From Naematelia aurantialba (Eukaryota > Basidiomycota > Tremellomycetes > Tremellales > Naemateliaceae), in the NCBI GenBank assembly GCA_021527695.1, contig JAKFAO010000010.1, positions 62,001-126,000 of the forward strand: DNA of 64,000 nucleotides. Direction: 5' to 3'. Under the pieces are notes generated by a model. That model had not been told where the DNA came from. It did no database searches and saw only the letters and a list, made by a program, of their open reading frames with translations. Below, one piece after another: positions 45,061 through 58,972 of the stretch (positions within the stretch are counted from its first letter, which is position 1; the number at the start of each line of letters is the position of its first letter). A program made the position numbers and the translations under genes.

Positions 45061-46824
45061 TTCTTCCTCGTCCTCGTCTTCGTCCTCGTCTTCAGCTTGA
45101 CCTTCGTCGCTGTCGCGGTAGCCACGGTAGGGAGCTGGGGCGAGCTGGGAGGGGCGAGGGGGACGCGAAGCGATAAGAGCTTGCGTGGCATCGTATCGAT
45201 CGAGGGCATCTGAGAGCCGCGCCACGTCTCCCTCATATACCAACAACACTGAAGCGCCGACGAATCGCGCCTCGAGGTTTTGAAGAACACGTATGAGGGC
45301 CTCGAGCTTCGAGAGGACCAGGTCCAGCAAGCGCAGTAATAGCGGCGCAGGGATGCTGTGGTCGACGTAGTGTGTTATCGACGATTCGATTGCAGTGGTC
45401 AGTTGGACGGGAGGGGCCTCGGTCGAGCTGGACGATGCGGTGGTAGGCGTGTCTGAATCGGTGGTTAAGAACGAGGATGTAGGCTGAGTGAGGGAAGTGA
45501 TCGAGTCACTGGGGAGGGGGAAGAATCGTCGTATTCCCTCGTAGAGCTGCTCAGGCTTGATTGTCTTGCCGAATGACTTTGGGGTGAGTATGTAGCTTTG
45601 GCTGGAAGCGTGCCAAGTCTGCACGAGCTGCGTCAGCACACACCTCTGGCAAGACATGAAAGCAAGGAGGAACCTGGTCAAACCTGGTTTCCGGGACGGA
45701 CAAGAGGGCAAGGTGACAGAGGGCAGACGGATACGGCAACGAGGCAAACGGCAGACTGGACAGCGGACAGAGCACAAGATAGAGGCAGACGGCAACAGGC
45801 GCATAGCAGAACGCAACCGCCAGAGGCCAGGGGTTAGAGGGCGCACCCACCTGAGACCCGGTGAGGCGTAAACCAGTCGCAGCGATCGTCGTCTCCCTCG
45901 CCTGCTGCTCCATACGCTCCCGCTTCTCGGGCGTAGCATCCTCGTCGTACAATATCGTCCCCAACTTGACATCAAGGATAGACGGGTGGGTGTAGTCATT
46001 CGCGAGGTTCTCCAGGACTACAGACTGTTGTCCATCTCAGCTCAGTCGCATCACAGCACAGGACCACACAGCACATAGACTCGGTCACGTCTTGCCTCGT
46101 CTCGACTGATGAGAGGGCTCGAAGAGGGCACGACAAGGGCACGACGATAAGAAAACGAGGACATATATAGGCAGGTAGGTTCAGGATGCGTAGGGGATAG
46201 GAGGATAAGTGGATAGATGAATAAGTGAATAGGTCGAAGGTCAACGGGTGGATGGGCCGACAGGTCGACGCACCTCTGGGACTTGAACGTCGAGCCCATC
46301 TCTAGTCAACGCACCCGCCCGGTCCAACTGCCCTTCGAGCCGCAGCGTCCCAAAGAACTTGGCGACAAACGGCCGGAGCTGGGCTAGGGCGCTCGACCGC
46401 GATGCCGAATTTACGAGTTGGTAGAACGCGATTTCCCTGGCCAGGGCTGGCTGGACGGAAGGTCAGCTCACACGCCACACATCCACATATCCACACATTC
46501 CACATATCCACGCCTATACCACCCGATGCCTCTGCGCCGGCACGTCCATACCTCTGCACGCTGTGACAACCCCCTCTCTCTACATCCTTACACCTCTCTC
46601 CCTCTCTGCATGTCGATATACCAACAAGTGTACCTTAAAATACTGCTGGCAGAGGACGTAGAGTCAGAGTGCAAATGCACCGTGCCGGGGGGGGGGGGGA
46701 GGAACTTGAGTAGACCTACTTTGATGACAAGCGACCCGCCCGCGTCAGACATGACGTTCTGGTGTCCTGCTACCTGATTTGCAAGCGGTACAGTCTCCTG
46801 CTGAAGTGACAATGGGTGCAGCAT
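44791..46824 (-). CDS. ARG82: Inositol polyphosphate multikinase (Arg82/Ipk2-like)
   Basis: Kinase that phosphorylates inositol tris- and tetrakisphosphates on the way to IP5/IP6 and pyrophosphates. Four exons (46720-46824, 46274-46450, 45851-46024, 44791-45618) give 427 residues. LANQVAGHQNVMSD begins the kinase lobe, PALAREIAFYQLV follows, and the catalytic PxxxDxKxG motif is HPSILDVKLG (about residues 107-116) with ETTIAATGLRLTGSQ after it. SVLLVYEGD and the metal-binding VTMIDFAHTR lie in the last exon. A long Asp/Glu run (EDEDEDEDEEEDDDDD-like) with a tri-nucleotide repeat character sits between the last two motifs, an insertion also seen in Arg82 of yeasts. A C13 tract follows the first donor site and intron 3 carries degenerate gacggcaac repeats. 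Kcs1-type IP6 kinase is a less likely alternative because the protein is short. Confidence 0.85.
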
Positions 46825-47153
46825 GGTGAAAGACGGGCAAACGTCAGTATAAAGTACACTCGAGTCTTGGATCGTCGCAGCAATGCACCAGGGTGCCTGC
46901 GGCGGAGATATTACGCGTCTAGAGTTTGCCACTCGCCGCGTCCTATCGTCGATGACCTATGCTGGCAGAAGGGGATGCAACCTCATGGCAAGTATAATAA
47001 CCTTGTCCATATGCCATGTATACAACCTAGTCATTCACTACTATTGGCCAGATGTGCACAAACATGCTGGATATCATATGACGGTATAACATCTACTCAC
47101 AGAGACATAAGTTATCTCGAAACTCGTCAAGCCGAGACTCATGGCTCACAAAA
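46825..47153. other. Intergenic region upstream of ARG82, downstream of TEL1
   Basis: About 330 bases between two genes on the same strand. AT-rich near 46990-47060. No gene seen. Confidence 0.5.
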
Positions 47154-50100
47154 TCAGAACCATGGTTGCCAGCCTGTAGAGATACTCATCAGCGCTCGCA
47201 GCACACACGAAACCAATCAGATAGTTACATACCGACAAAGATCTTTGCCAAGTGCTCCGGATCACGCGCTTGTTGGATCAGGTCGTTGACAGTCGACTCA
47301 ACGCTCAGATCGTCTCGCAGTTTTCGTCGAATATCACCCAAGACTTGATTCGCCTTTTGCTGAACCGGCTCTGACTGAGGATCGAGAAGTTGTATGCCGC
47401 CTTGTGCACGTTTGAACTTCTCCGGATCACCAGTCCTATCACCCATGAGTACGCGATATCACGACACTGGGCACGCTTACCAGTTGAAGAGGGGATCAAA
47501 TCTGAGCACTTCGAGAACCGTCATGATGAGCTCTGAAGATTCACGAAGCACCCGCAAGGTATGCTCAGAGCATTGCCGGAACGTCCCATCGACGCCATGT
47601 ATCCCCAGACCATCGACAATGTCATTCGTCAATCGGAAGGGCACCTTTTCAGGGATACGGAGTTTTTGACCCTGTGCTCGTTAGCCTACATCAGGTTATG
47701 CCGGTCTGCGCAACGTCCTTTCGCGGCTCACCTCTCCAAAGACGATTCCAAAATCAATCTGAATGAGCTCGCCCGTCACCCCATCGATCATGACGTTTGA
47801 GCAATGTCGATCACCAACGCCAAGAACGTGTCCGACCATTGAGGTGACGGCGACGCTCCGGGAATAGCTCAGACGCATCTCAAACCACCTCACAGGGTCC
47901 TTGTGCCGTTCAATGAAGAAATGCCGCATCACAGGATGGAATCGCTTCATCATCTCGTCAAACTTGATCCGCAGCGCCGAGCAATTGTGATCTTTCTCTT
48001 GAATCGGCTTTAGTGTCGCGCGGAAGGTATCCGCGGGGATGTCACCCGGGCGACCATACCTAGAGCGTCAGCGATCTGGCATACCTAGCGAGGACTCTGC
48101 AGTTGCTCGGCCCGCATGAACGAAATGTCGGGCAGGCATCGAGACTTAGGTTGGCACTTACTTCCCATGCGCAATTTTTAGCCATTCCCCAATACCACCA
48201 CTGTTCCCGACAAACTCCATGATACCCGACTTTCTCGCCAGGGGTATGACCCGATACGTCCGAAACCTCAAACGCCGTTCCCGAGTCTTTGCATCGCGCT
48301 GCAGAAGCCTGTTGGAGAGTTCAAAGACCTGCTCCATGACAGAGTCTTGTCGGACATCGTCATCGCCCTTAAACTGTTCATTTTCAGCATACGTGTGGTA
48401 AGACACGGCCTCGTTAGACCCCCGAGGTACAGACCACTTACAATCTCGTTGTGTTCCTGGCCTGTAGTATCGAGGACACTCATCTTCTTGGGCCGGTGTA
48501 CCCCTCCGAGTAGCGAGTAAGTCGATCGATACCGCACAACAGTTGGCACATTATCGTACTTGAGTGTTGTGTCGATAGGTGGCAGGCGCGATGGAGGCGG
48601 GATCGCAAGGTTTCGGCATTGTAGTAATCTGCAAGTGGAGGGAGCTGAAAGTTTACTGGTCTTGGTTCCTTGGGTGTAGGGTACCAAGCACCAATCGACC
48701 GCAGATTCACAGAGCATCTTGATCTGCATTGCAGCTTTCGAAGCCAAAGGGAAAGATTTGTTGGCAGCTAGCGAGTCAAGAATTTCGGCAGCTTTAGGCG
48801 CACGTCCGGCCGCACCTTGGTCTGGCACCTTTCCTGAGCCTAGGCCTTTAGGAGCGGAAGAGCCGCTTGCCAGAGTACAGATTTGGTAAACAATGTGAAA
48901 AGGGTGTTCTTGTGCGATTCGATAGACCAACGAGTTGAGATTATCATTGAATGGAGTCGGCTGGCGAGGACGGTCCAGTCGCGCGGATAGTTGAGGACCA
49001 AGAAAGATGAACTTGTGAGAAGGGACGCTAGACAATTCTCCTGCAAACTCGGTGTTGACAATCGCATTCTCGCTGTGTTGCAGCCATAGCGATATCATTG
49101 CCGTAATCGAATCATCGAAAGTATTCGACAGAGCTAAGCTCGTCGTATAGTGGGCCAAGGCGGTGAGGACGAAGTTTTCATGCAGCTGCACGGGATCTTC
49201 GAGACTGGTGATGTTTTCTGTCGCAGTCATCGTCAGACGAGATTGCCTTGAAGAGCTCTCGCGCTTTTTTCTCGAGGATGTCGAGCTGCTGGTAGAGGGA
49301 GCGATGCTCGTCTCTTGAGCTGAACGCGAGCCTTGTGCTTCTCTGTATTCAGGAAGGGAGGCGATAAACGTCCGTTGGCTGTCAGCAAACACCGCATAAT
49401 CGTGCGAAATCCTAGCGCGCTCGTCAAGGGAGCTACCGCCTTCAGTCGCCTCCCTGACGGCTTGCTGGAAGATGTGATCTATATCTGAAGGAAGACGCGA
49501 TCGAGATATAGAGGACCAATGTGCCTGATGATGGTCAGCTGCGCGGCACGCTAAGTGGGAATTGCAGGACACGGGCACGGGTTAGAGGCAAGCATACAAT
49601 TTTGTTCAACAGCACAGCTCTTCTCCGGCCAGTAGTTTTCCCTCCTCCATTCAAACTTTCGATGCGCTGTTGCAGAAGTTGTAACGCCAAACGGTATTCT
49701 CCCCGATTCCACAATATCTCACCATACTCCTCCTCGACAGCGTCTGACATATCTTCTCCCTTCTGTATCCGCCTAACCGCAGCGATGGCATTTAGAGCTG
49801 CTTGCGCATCGCCATTGGCTCGTGCTGCCTTTCCTGTTGACAGATAACACGCCTTTTGCAGAGCCAAGAGGTTGTTCTTGCGATCTGTGGAGAGGTCTCC
49901 GATCAAATGCTGACCTTCACGTTGCAATGCTGCGGCAATGAGCGATTGCCGCGTCGACATGAGTCGCTCGATGTCCGCGAAGCTATCCCGCGTCAGCCAC
50001 ACAGAGGAACTGCTGCTTTGAAGACTCACCGGGTCATCCCTGTCAGGTCGGTCATCTGCGCGACAAGGGTCAAGGGTAGCCTAGGCATAGATAAACTATC

Positions 50101-53100
50101 CTGGGTTGAAGAAGAGACCCAAGTGACAATCTCCTGCAGGCATCTCAAATTGTTGGACACACGCTGAGTTTCTACAGTCCTCTCCCGTCCCAATTCTGCC
50201 ATTCGTGCAGTTTCAGTCGCGACGACCTTCTCGACAAATTCCCGCGCGGCGTTGAGGTTATGCTCTCGATGCACGGACCGCAAAGCGGAAAATAAAAGCC
50301 CCGAAGGCGTCGCAGCAGCATGTTGGACCAAAGGCACACTCCAGTCGTGGACTCGCCATGCGATTTCGATAGCACTATCTTCATGGGCCCCCGAAGGTCC
50401 CCTGATAAATGCGCTCGAAGCGACGAGAGACGACGCGACGTGAGGTAGACCCATTGCCAAGAAATCTTGCGCGACCAGGATAGACGAAGGTACCTCATCC
50501 TTCTCGGAGAAAGAAGCTTTAGGGGCTTCAAGGGCAGCGACGTCGATTTCGAATCGGCGCCGATATTCCCCTTCATGCTCGAGACGGCGGCTCAACGCAT
50601 CCCAAGTGTCAGTATCAGAGATGCCGTAGAAACCATCGGGGTCGTCCACGTTACTATATATCTCGTAAAGAAGCTGACTCCATTAACCAACAATCACCAT
50701 TTTGCAGACAGAAGACCCACATCTCTTGTTTCCTGTTCCGAAAGACTCAATCGGCTCGGACTGTCACATTTCGCCGCCTCCAAGAACATCAAGGATGTGA
50801 CATAAGCATCGCATTGGGATGCAGCGGATGCCAAAATACTGCGATCAACGAAGAGCCAGCCATTGTATCCGAGGATGTCCTTGTCGTATGGTGGATGATA
50901 ATGTCGCAGGTAGACGACGATATTGACAATCACTCGCTTTGATTCTGTCGAGCTCGTCGGGTCCCTCAGAACTAGGTCAAAATGGGTCGACAGGACTTTG
51001 GCGCGAGCTTTGCCCGTCGATGCTGGTAGCTGAGACCCCTCAGAGAGGAAGATCTTTGTCAGCAGCGGAAGAATGCGTCTCGGGTCGAAACTAGCTTCGC
51101 CGACAAGGATTTGTAGGTGCAGGTAGGGGAAATCCAGCTCTCCTATGGCCGAAGTCATAAGCAGAGCCAAGTCTCTGGCCCAGTTTAGAGGTTCTTTCGC
51201 TCTGGTGAGCCACGCCGGCCCATCGGAAGCGAGATTGTCGAGTGTAAAGACCGCTCGAATGCCAGGCTGATTGGCCGGCGGCGGGGCGAGCAGTTTGAGG
51301 AGGGCGGTCGTTTCAGGTCGTATATCTCTTAGATCGAGTTGCTGTCGCAATGTCGCCATTCCCCGCAAGGCGTCGAATGCTGAACGCCTGATATTGTTCT
51401 CCTTGGAATGCAATAGACCGCAGAGCTTTTCCAACAGAGAAGCAGTACCTGTTCGCCCAGTCAGATCGTGACTTTCGGCATCTTCATCATGGACAACATC
51501 GTCATCTGCAGTAGCCAGCATCGAGATATCTCCTTGGATCAGGGATTTGTCCTCGTTAAGCTCAGTGGCTGTCGTGAGGAGGTCAACGACCGGTTTCAAA
51601 TCTGTTTGCGAGCGCAAGGCTCGGACCTCTCGCCGGAGAAATTTGGAGATAACAGGGTTGTCGAGATCAGACCGATGCAAGGAGATCAATACAGCGATCG
51701 CGGTGAGGAACCGATTTCGTTCGCTCAGTAAGAATGCTTTGTGGAATAAATCGAAGAGCCGATGTAGAGCGAGCAACGTGATGGGGGCGGTGAGCGCACC
51801 AGCAGGTAGGAGAACATCGTAGGCGATCAGGATGTCCGACAGGTGCCATGTCTGCGGTGGAGCTCTAGATGACTCGACAGGTAGAGCATCAAATAAAGCA
51901 TCTACCAACGACATGTCGAGCCCCCGTTTCTGCATAGGATGTCTCATGATCGTGCGGTCTTCATCAAAGTTGATCAAGACAAAGAGCTCGCCGAGGATTG
52001 AGACCCGGTGTGTAGCGACCAAACCATCGGCTGTCGTGGAGAGACCGGGAAGGCCAGAGACTGACTGCGCCCGACCTGCGGCGTACAGCATGGCGGACGT
52101 CGTTGAGAACTGGTGCATTACTGCATCTTGTGCCTTGATCTCAGCCGCTTTACATAGATCGTTGAAGAGGGTCTTCGCGCCGGAGCCGTATTCATCATCA
52201 TCGAACGTGCAGAGGATAGCCGGTGTAGTAGCTTTGAGACAACCTATCGCAAAGGCTTTGCGTGATGGAAAGCCGTATATGCGATGCGGGACGCGTAGTG
52301 GCGACTGTTGTGAGGCGAGTTGACTTTTCACTACCACGACAGCATGCGCAACGAATAGCGCCGCCGAATCATGAATACCAAGCTGGAAGGACACAGCGTC
52401 CAGGCCATTCTGGAGATGTTGGTTGAAATCTGAACTTGAAGCAGGTATCTCGTAGAGATGGAAGATAGTCGCAGCGCGAAGTTCCATACTTGAGATGCAG
52501 CAATTCAGCTTCCACAAGAGGTCAGTCAGAAATCCGTCCCAGTCATCAGGAAGGGCAGGAAGCCTTTCTATGATCGACTGATAGACGGACATGTGCTGGT
52601 CCGTGGGTATGACGAGACTGAAGAGGTCTGCAGCAGAAACAGCTGCTCGAAACCGCACGCGGGCATCCCGATCGAGTAGACTGCCGATGACATATTCCGT
52701 CGGATCGACCGCTTCTTCGTCGGAATCCGCCTCGGACGACACATACTCGGTCCATAGGTCGAGTCCTTCGTCGTGTCGAAAATAAGAGTCGATGAGCCGG
52801 AGAACCGACAGTCGGACACGCCAAGAAGGGAGCTGATCCTTCTTGGCCTTGAGAAGCAGGAATCTCATCAGGTTGAACGCCCGATCGGTCAATTCGGAGT
52901 CTTTGGGAGGCCGACGCACGCATAATGGCATTGAAGCGATCAGAAACTCGATCGTCAGAAGGAACAACCCTTCGTCGCGAGCAAAGGCATAAGAGGATAT
53001 CATTTCTTCCAATGAATCGAAGACGGCTTCGACTGCCAGCGCGGTAATCCGGAACAGACCAGCTTGAATGGCTTGGCAAAGCACCTGACCAAGCTGAATA

Positions 53101-56100
53101 AAGCGTGGTCCTTCGGTGGCAAGGCATCGCTCCAATAGTTGACGCCCTGTTGCGACCTGTGAGCCTTGTGATGAACGTGTTCCAGGGGGGTGAGCAAGCT
53201 GAGTATGGAAAATGATAGCAGTCAAAGATCTGGACGCCAGATGACATTCCAAAGCTTCTCGTGAGACGGGCATGGCGTCGGAATCGGCAGTCCGGATCTC
53301 CCCAAAATCTTCATCGTCGTGCAAGGCAGGCATAGGGATCTGAGTAGCGTTTAAAACGAGCTCAGGACTCCCTTCAAGGGCACTTTGGGCAGCTTGCTGG
53401 ATGCTTCGTAGGATACTTGCGGCCTGCGTCAAATCAGTGATGACTGTGACACCGAAATGTAATGCCTCACCGCAGGTAAATCCCAGAGCGGCTCAATTAT
53501 AGCATTCGCAGACTCGCCCCGGCCTTCGTGGGATACGGAGAAACGATAGGAAGGTGTGCCAAGCGGACTACTTATACCTGTCGGAGTGTTGTTGTCGAGC
53601 GTGTTCCGGATGCTCCTGTATCGAGAAGACAATATATCTTGCCTGATCCCAGCTCGTTCGCCTGGCCTAACCAGCAAGCGCCAAAGGTGTGGATCCGATG
53701 ATGGAGAGCCGAAGAGGGGCACCACTCCTTGCCAAACTAGCAGTTGAGCTGGAATGCTGGGGTTGCCTGCGGTCAACAGCGGTTCAATAGTCTTGAGAAG
53801 CTTCTCCAGAGCCGACATCATCAAGTCATCCGCGTGTCGGCCGCTGGAAACCATCAAGCCTTGGAACAACAGGGCCAGGACTGCCAGGTCAACGCTACGC
53901 CGCAGCCGTTCCGGTGGTGAGGCGCTGGAAGGGTCATTGACCCAATCAGAGTTCATCATTGTTAACTCGCGGGTGAGAATCACAGCGACAGATCCTGAAC
54001 GTTCCACCGATACTTCGTCCTTCAATGACTCTACACTGTTGGAGATCTCCTCGAGGCCGGTGTCGGGGACCTTCGTGTATAGAATGAAGTTGCGCATCGC
54101 GTCCGTGGAAGCCTCTTCTCGAGTTCGGTCAATTATTGCGCAATCCGGCAGACCAATTTGGGAGCAGCACGAACTGATCGAATGATGGCTTAGGCAGCAT
54201 ATACTACTCAACAGCCTAAGTAGGTCTGTTGAAAGTACTGGATCCATCCGCGCTTTGCCTCGGGTCCCGTCAAGTGCGCTCCATTTTTGCAACCACCGTA
54301 AGACGTGGTCTTCTAGCCGAGTAGAGTACAGGCGGGCATCAGCTCTTGCGATCTCCAGAGCCTCGCTGAGGAGGTGACAAACGGCATCGTAGGGATATGA
54401 TGGACCCTGGAACTCGATATTTCTGAGGAGGCTTCCGAGTCGATCAGCCGCGGTCGATCGGTCAACTTTGCCGCTGCGTATCATTGCGAGAGCTGCATGA
54501 CTGGCGGCCCGCGAGAGATTAGGCAATATTATCTTGCGAGTCGCATGCTGCCACGCCGGCCCCCAGAGGTCGGGATCTGAAGCTTTCGGGCCTTGCAGAT
54601 TTATTGGAGACGGTGTCTCGTCGAACATGGCAAGACAGCCAATCCCAATAAAAGCCCAACTCTGCAGGACTGGCTCGTCCTCCTCATCTAGTATCTTTGC
54701 GAAGACTTCCCGTACGCTCGCTTGCAGGGCACCATCGAGTTGTTGCCAAAGGCGATCGATCATGAAAAGAACAACTTGAAGCGAAAGTACACGAGCCTCG
54801 GGTTGGCCAGCAAGCGTGGCTCGCAGTAAGGCCATCACCGGATGTTCCAATCTGATGCGTTTCGAGAGCCGCCCATTGAGGGTTGACATCGTTGGTGCTT
54901 CGACAATATCATACAACTGAAAGTTGATAGCCGCATACAAGTCGAGTATTGCCCATGTCATTGCGCATTCGTGTCTGAAGTCGAAGCCCGGGACGAATGA
55001 TCTCGTTTGCATGGGTCCTCCACTTTGGCTGTCTAGTTGCAAACGAATGACTGACATATCGAGAGGGCGAATGCCACCTCGTAGCGAGATCTCCTTACCC
55101 AATACATCACTCAGCTTCGACAATGATCCATGAATGACACCTTCTTTGTCTGTGGCAAGAACCGTCGGATGACAGAGGTAAGGCAGAAGCATGCGTATGG
55201 TGATCAATAACTGCTCGCGCAGCATCCTATTGCGCGTTTGCCATAATCTCACGAGCTGCGGTAGGACCTTCATACCACCTTGAACGAAGTCGGCGCGTTT
55301 GTTCAGCTCGAGCTCGCTTAAGACGATGTTGAGAGAACGAAGTATTAAGAGATGTGCTGATGTGTCCGTAGGGTGTTGATGGAGAAAGCGATGTATTTTC
55401 AGGAGGATGGTATAGCCATAGCATGGTACTCGAGACGGGTTTCGCGGATCTTGTTCGTGTAGTGGGACCAGAAGCGGAGCAGACGAGCTCGACAGAAGTA
55501 TAGGCAGAAGATTCGCCAACTCGTTGATTGACTGGGTCATTGCTCTAGGTCTTGCTTGCCCATCCTGAGCATTCTCCTCCGTCTCGTCATCCATAACATC
55601 ATCATCTTCTTGCCATTCCCGGTCTATACTGACTTCGTTTCCTAGCACAGCGCTCCAGCAAATGCCCATAAGTAACCTCCAGCTGGTTTGATCGATGTTG
55701 GCCAGATGAGGAGGATAACTGAGTAGCGTCTTCAGCGCTTTCGCATAGTCGAGGGTCGCTGGAGGGAAGAGATGTGACCCGTAGACGAGGAGATGTGTCA
55801 TATGCGTGAAGATCGAGAGGAAAGGCTTTCGCGAAAGAAGATGGACTGAACGCTCGGCCATCCATCGTACTAACGAGATTGCTTCTGCCAACCGACGATC
55901 GGCTGCCCATATTAGCTGAGTCTTCCCATCTCATTCAATGGCTCGCACCTTGCGTGCTTGCGCCTTTCTTCAAGGCTGCCTTCTTCTCTGTGACAACTAC
56001 CTGAAATAGACACTGAAAGAACGCGCTCCATCCTTCCCCGCCTTGCTTCGCAGCAGTCTCTTGGAAGTTGTTCAGGTTCTCGCGACTGCTGAATATTCCT

Positions 56101-56189
56101 CTGATGGAATCATGGCCTTGCGCTCGCTCTTTGACCTTGTCGGAACTGTAAAGCTTGAGCGCCGCTTGCAGTCCGGGGACCTTGTTCAT
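47154..56189 (-). CDS. TEL1: Tel1/ATM DNA-damage checkpoint kinase
   Basis: PI3K-like serine/threonine kinase that responds to double-strand breaks and keeps telomeres. Eleven exons give about 2,825 residues in frame: 55962-56189, 53471-55915, 50721-53423, 50030-50673, 49598-49982, 48442-49524, 48162-48409, 47732-48059, 47481-47671, 47233-47435 and 47154-47173. The N-terminus has the TAN motif ([16 protein letters not shown]). [18 protein letters not shown] marks the FAT region. The kinase has [17 protein letters not shown], catalytic loop [11 protein letters not shown] and [26 protein letters not shown] is the ATM-specific segment that separates it from ATR. The FATC ends in AKIFVGWQPWF, with the last six codons on a 20-nt exon. 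The first intron needs a GC donor (gcaagc) to keep frame, or another unseen joint. Confidence 0.92.
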
Positions 56190-56508
56190 CTCGAGTCGTC
56201 GAGAAACATCTGGTGGTTCGCGAGCCTTGAGGCTCGCGTGAAGTCCGTTACGGGCCTCCTTGGAGACCGCTGGATGATTTACGCGTGATCAGCTTCCTGT
56301 TGGCCAGCGGTTGGGAGGCTGCGCTGTCCCAATAGGCAGAAGTTGTGTTGGACAAGAATCCAGCGGAGAAAGAAAATCAAGACACGGTCAACCCGGATCG
56401 CGGGGCTCCCGGGAAGTTACAAAGTCCTTTCCAAGGTGGGCTGATGGACTTGGCTTAAGAGACATTGCCAGGGGTCGGTCGAGGCTCCGCTCCCTCTACA
56501 TCTGGGCC
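56190..56508. promoter_or_regulatory. Divergent promoter region TEL1 / PIG-S
   Basis: About 320 bases between the TEL1 and PIG-S start codons. A ggttcgcgagccttgaggctcgcg inverted stretch sits near 56216-56240 (gcgagcc/ggctcgc arms). No gene seen. Confidence 0.4.
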
Positions 56509-58853
56509 ATGGGAGAGGGAAAGGTTCGGATGAACGACGCGTTACGGCCACGTCGACAGCTCAGGTCATCGCCGTCAGACATTACCAGGCGCCTGAATCC
56601 TTCTTTCCCCCGACGGCTGATGATCATTCTGTCTTTCCCTCTCCTGATTGTCCTCGCGGTACCATTCTGGTGGTATACAACCTCTATCGAGAGACTGCCT
56701 TTACCTGCCAGCAGGATAGCGTCACTGGAAAGCTCTGGGGTCCGTCGTATAATCATGTGTGCGGCACAATTGCTGATGCCCTCTTAGTCGCGTCCTAGTC
56801 TCAAGACAACGATCCTCTTCACGGCCGACGACGATGCATTTCCGAGGCCGCCTCCCGGAAAGGCCGAGTGGGACAAGAGCTTGGCCCTCAAAAGTATAGC
56901 CGAGGAAGTGGTCAAGGGGGTCGACGGCATATACAACCAACAACGGCCAGATGTCAGAGGTACACGGACATGGGACCTCGTGTGGGCCAAGAACAAGGGT
57001 ACGTCGGGAAAGATTTCGCTAATTGTTTCGTGCTGACAATACCAAAGGCAAAACTGCGCCTTTACGAGTACATCTTCGTCGATGGCAAGATGCGAATTCC
57101 ACATTTCCACTCCAGCCATATGTCCAATCGTGGGAGGCGGGATTCACGACAGACCCGCTACCGCTAGGAACATTGGTCGTACCGGTCCATCCTGAGCAAC
57201 TGAAGGATCGATCTCTGCGCAGTGAGCCAATGCCATAGGAGTTAAGTGGTCATCTGACCGCTGTAGCTCACTATAAGATCGCAATTAGCAAGTCGATCAT
57301 GGCGTTTATGGAATCACCGGAAAAATATCAGCTTCCCCTTCATTCGTTGGCGTACAAGCCTAACATCACGCTCAGCTTCGTTCTTCTGAATGAGGATGCC
57401 TCAACTGGAGGCTACGTACGAAGTTGGGACATCGAAGGAGCCGTTCGGGGTGAGTAGGCCACCCTACGTGAAGCTCGTATCTGAAGTTGCAGACCATATC
57501 ACTCCCCTTTTGGAGCCCCTGAAGCAGGTCTTCAACGTCACCGTAGAATCCCAACTCCTCTATCATGCGCCTCTATCATTCGAGCCCGAGCTCCGCCCGG
57601 GCGATGCTAGGGCAAGCACCGCAGGTCTGCCAGAAGCACTTCAGGCGGCCTCGGAAGGAGACCAAGCGGCAACCGCAGTGGCTGAGCAGCTACTGCACAT
57701 GCAAGGTGAAAGCACGTGGGCCATCGGAGAGGAAGAGATGAAAATCTTTGTAAACTCAGAGAGATGGAGTCTAGGTCAGCAATCCGGGCCAAGACAATAA
57801 ACGAGTACTGACTCTCCTAGACTCAAAGAGTACAAACAACCCAGTACTGAGGTTCCTACTCTTTGTTCCTTCCAGTAAACATCGACCGATGCACATCGCC
57901 CTTCCTGGTAAGCTGTCTGGTACGAAATGTACCTCATTATTGATTGCCCTAGACGCCGCACAATCTTTCATGATCCCTCAATTCGGCGCAGTTGCATTGC
58001 TGAATCCTCCTGCAACGGCTTCGCCAGACGCGACATTCCATCTACCCAAGGAGGCCCTTGACGGGTCTTTTCATCTCTTCACACAGCACCTATACTCTCT
58101 CCTCGCTTTACCTCGGATACCTGACTACTTTCATCCTAGTCCTCCTGCTACACCACTGCATCCGCCATCGAACTCGATCCCGCCCCTGAGTCCTTGGCAA
58201 GTCGATAAGGTGCTGCGCATGCGGACGGCGGAGAACAGCGAAGAGGCAAGGAAGACTTTAGCGGGTATCGTCCGGCTAGTCGGTAAAATCAAAGAGATGA
58301 AACTCGGTGAAACTGTCCGGAATCAAGTACTTGGAGCGGTGGAGAAGCTCGAGCAGGTGAGTGCCAGCAGTCATAAACAGTCGTCTGAGCCCGTCAGATG
58401 GATCAGATCACAGATCCGCTTCAAGCCTTCATACTCTCACGAGATGCGGTAGGGTTGGCCAGTGAAGCCTTCTTCGATCCGTCCATGATGGGTCTCTTAT
58501 ACTTTGTGAGCGTTTCTCGGTGCTGTTATGCTGCATTTTACTGAAGAGGTCAGCCTGATGAGCACAAATTCGCCGTTTACACGCCGCTCTTCGCTCCCAT
58601 AGCTGTGCCGATGATTGTGGGATTGCTCAAGGAGCTGATAGCCTGGCGGAGAAGGCGCAAGACCAGAGGTCAGCGTCCGTCCCCAGGAGTGAAGGAAAAG
58701 GAACCTGCAGCTCTGCAGGCAGCTCTACAGGGAATGCCTGCAAACTCGCCGGTCGTCGCGAGCGTCGAGATGCCTCGGCCAGAGCCATCAAACGAGAGAA
58801 CGACCTCTATGAGTTTGAGGTCCCTGAAACGGGGAGATGCCCCGAGTGACTGA
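56509..58853 (+). CDS. GPI17: GPI transamidase subunit PIG-S/Gpi17
   Basis: Subunit of the ER complex that attaches GPI anchors to proteins. Eight exons (56509-56739, 56788-56998, 57048-57221, 57267-57449, 57493-57774, 57821-58356, 58398-58505, 58554-58853) give 674 residues in frame. An N-terminal membrane helix (LMIILSFPLLIVLAVPFWWY, about residues 38-57) precedes a long lumenal domain; FVLLNEDASTGGYVRSWDIEGA, VTVESQLLYHAPL and a Trp/Asn loop lie in it. The C-terminal part has [28 protein letters not shown] leading to the second membrane helix and a cytosolic basic tail (RRRRKTRG), the classic PIG-S topology. The start at 56509 gives a short basic cytosolic head before the helix. Confidence 0.9.
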
Positions 58854-58972
58854 TAGACAGCCTTGGAGTCAATCTAGGGATTCATCATATATGTATATGT
58901 ATATATACGCTGTTCCCCTTGTTAATAGATTAGATGGATTGGACGCTGTGTAAGTCGAGAAGAGGAGGAAGA

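Noticed and set aside
46681..46700. Possible assembly error at a G13 run
   Set aside because: The run lies just inside an intron of the inositol kinase and does not affect the reading frame; it may be real or a length error, with no consequence for the calls.
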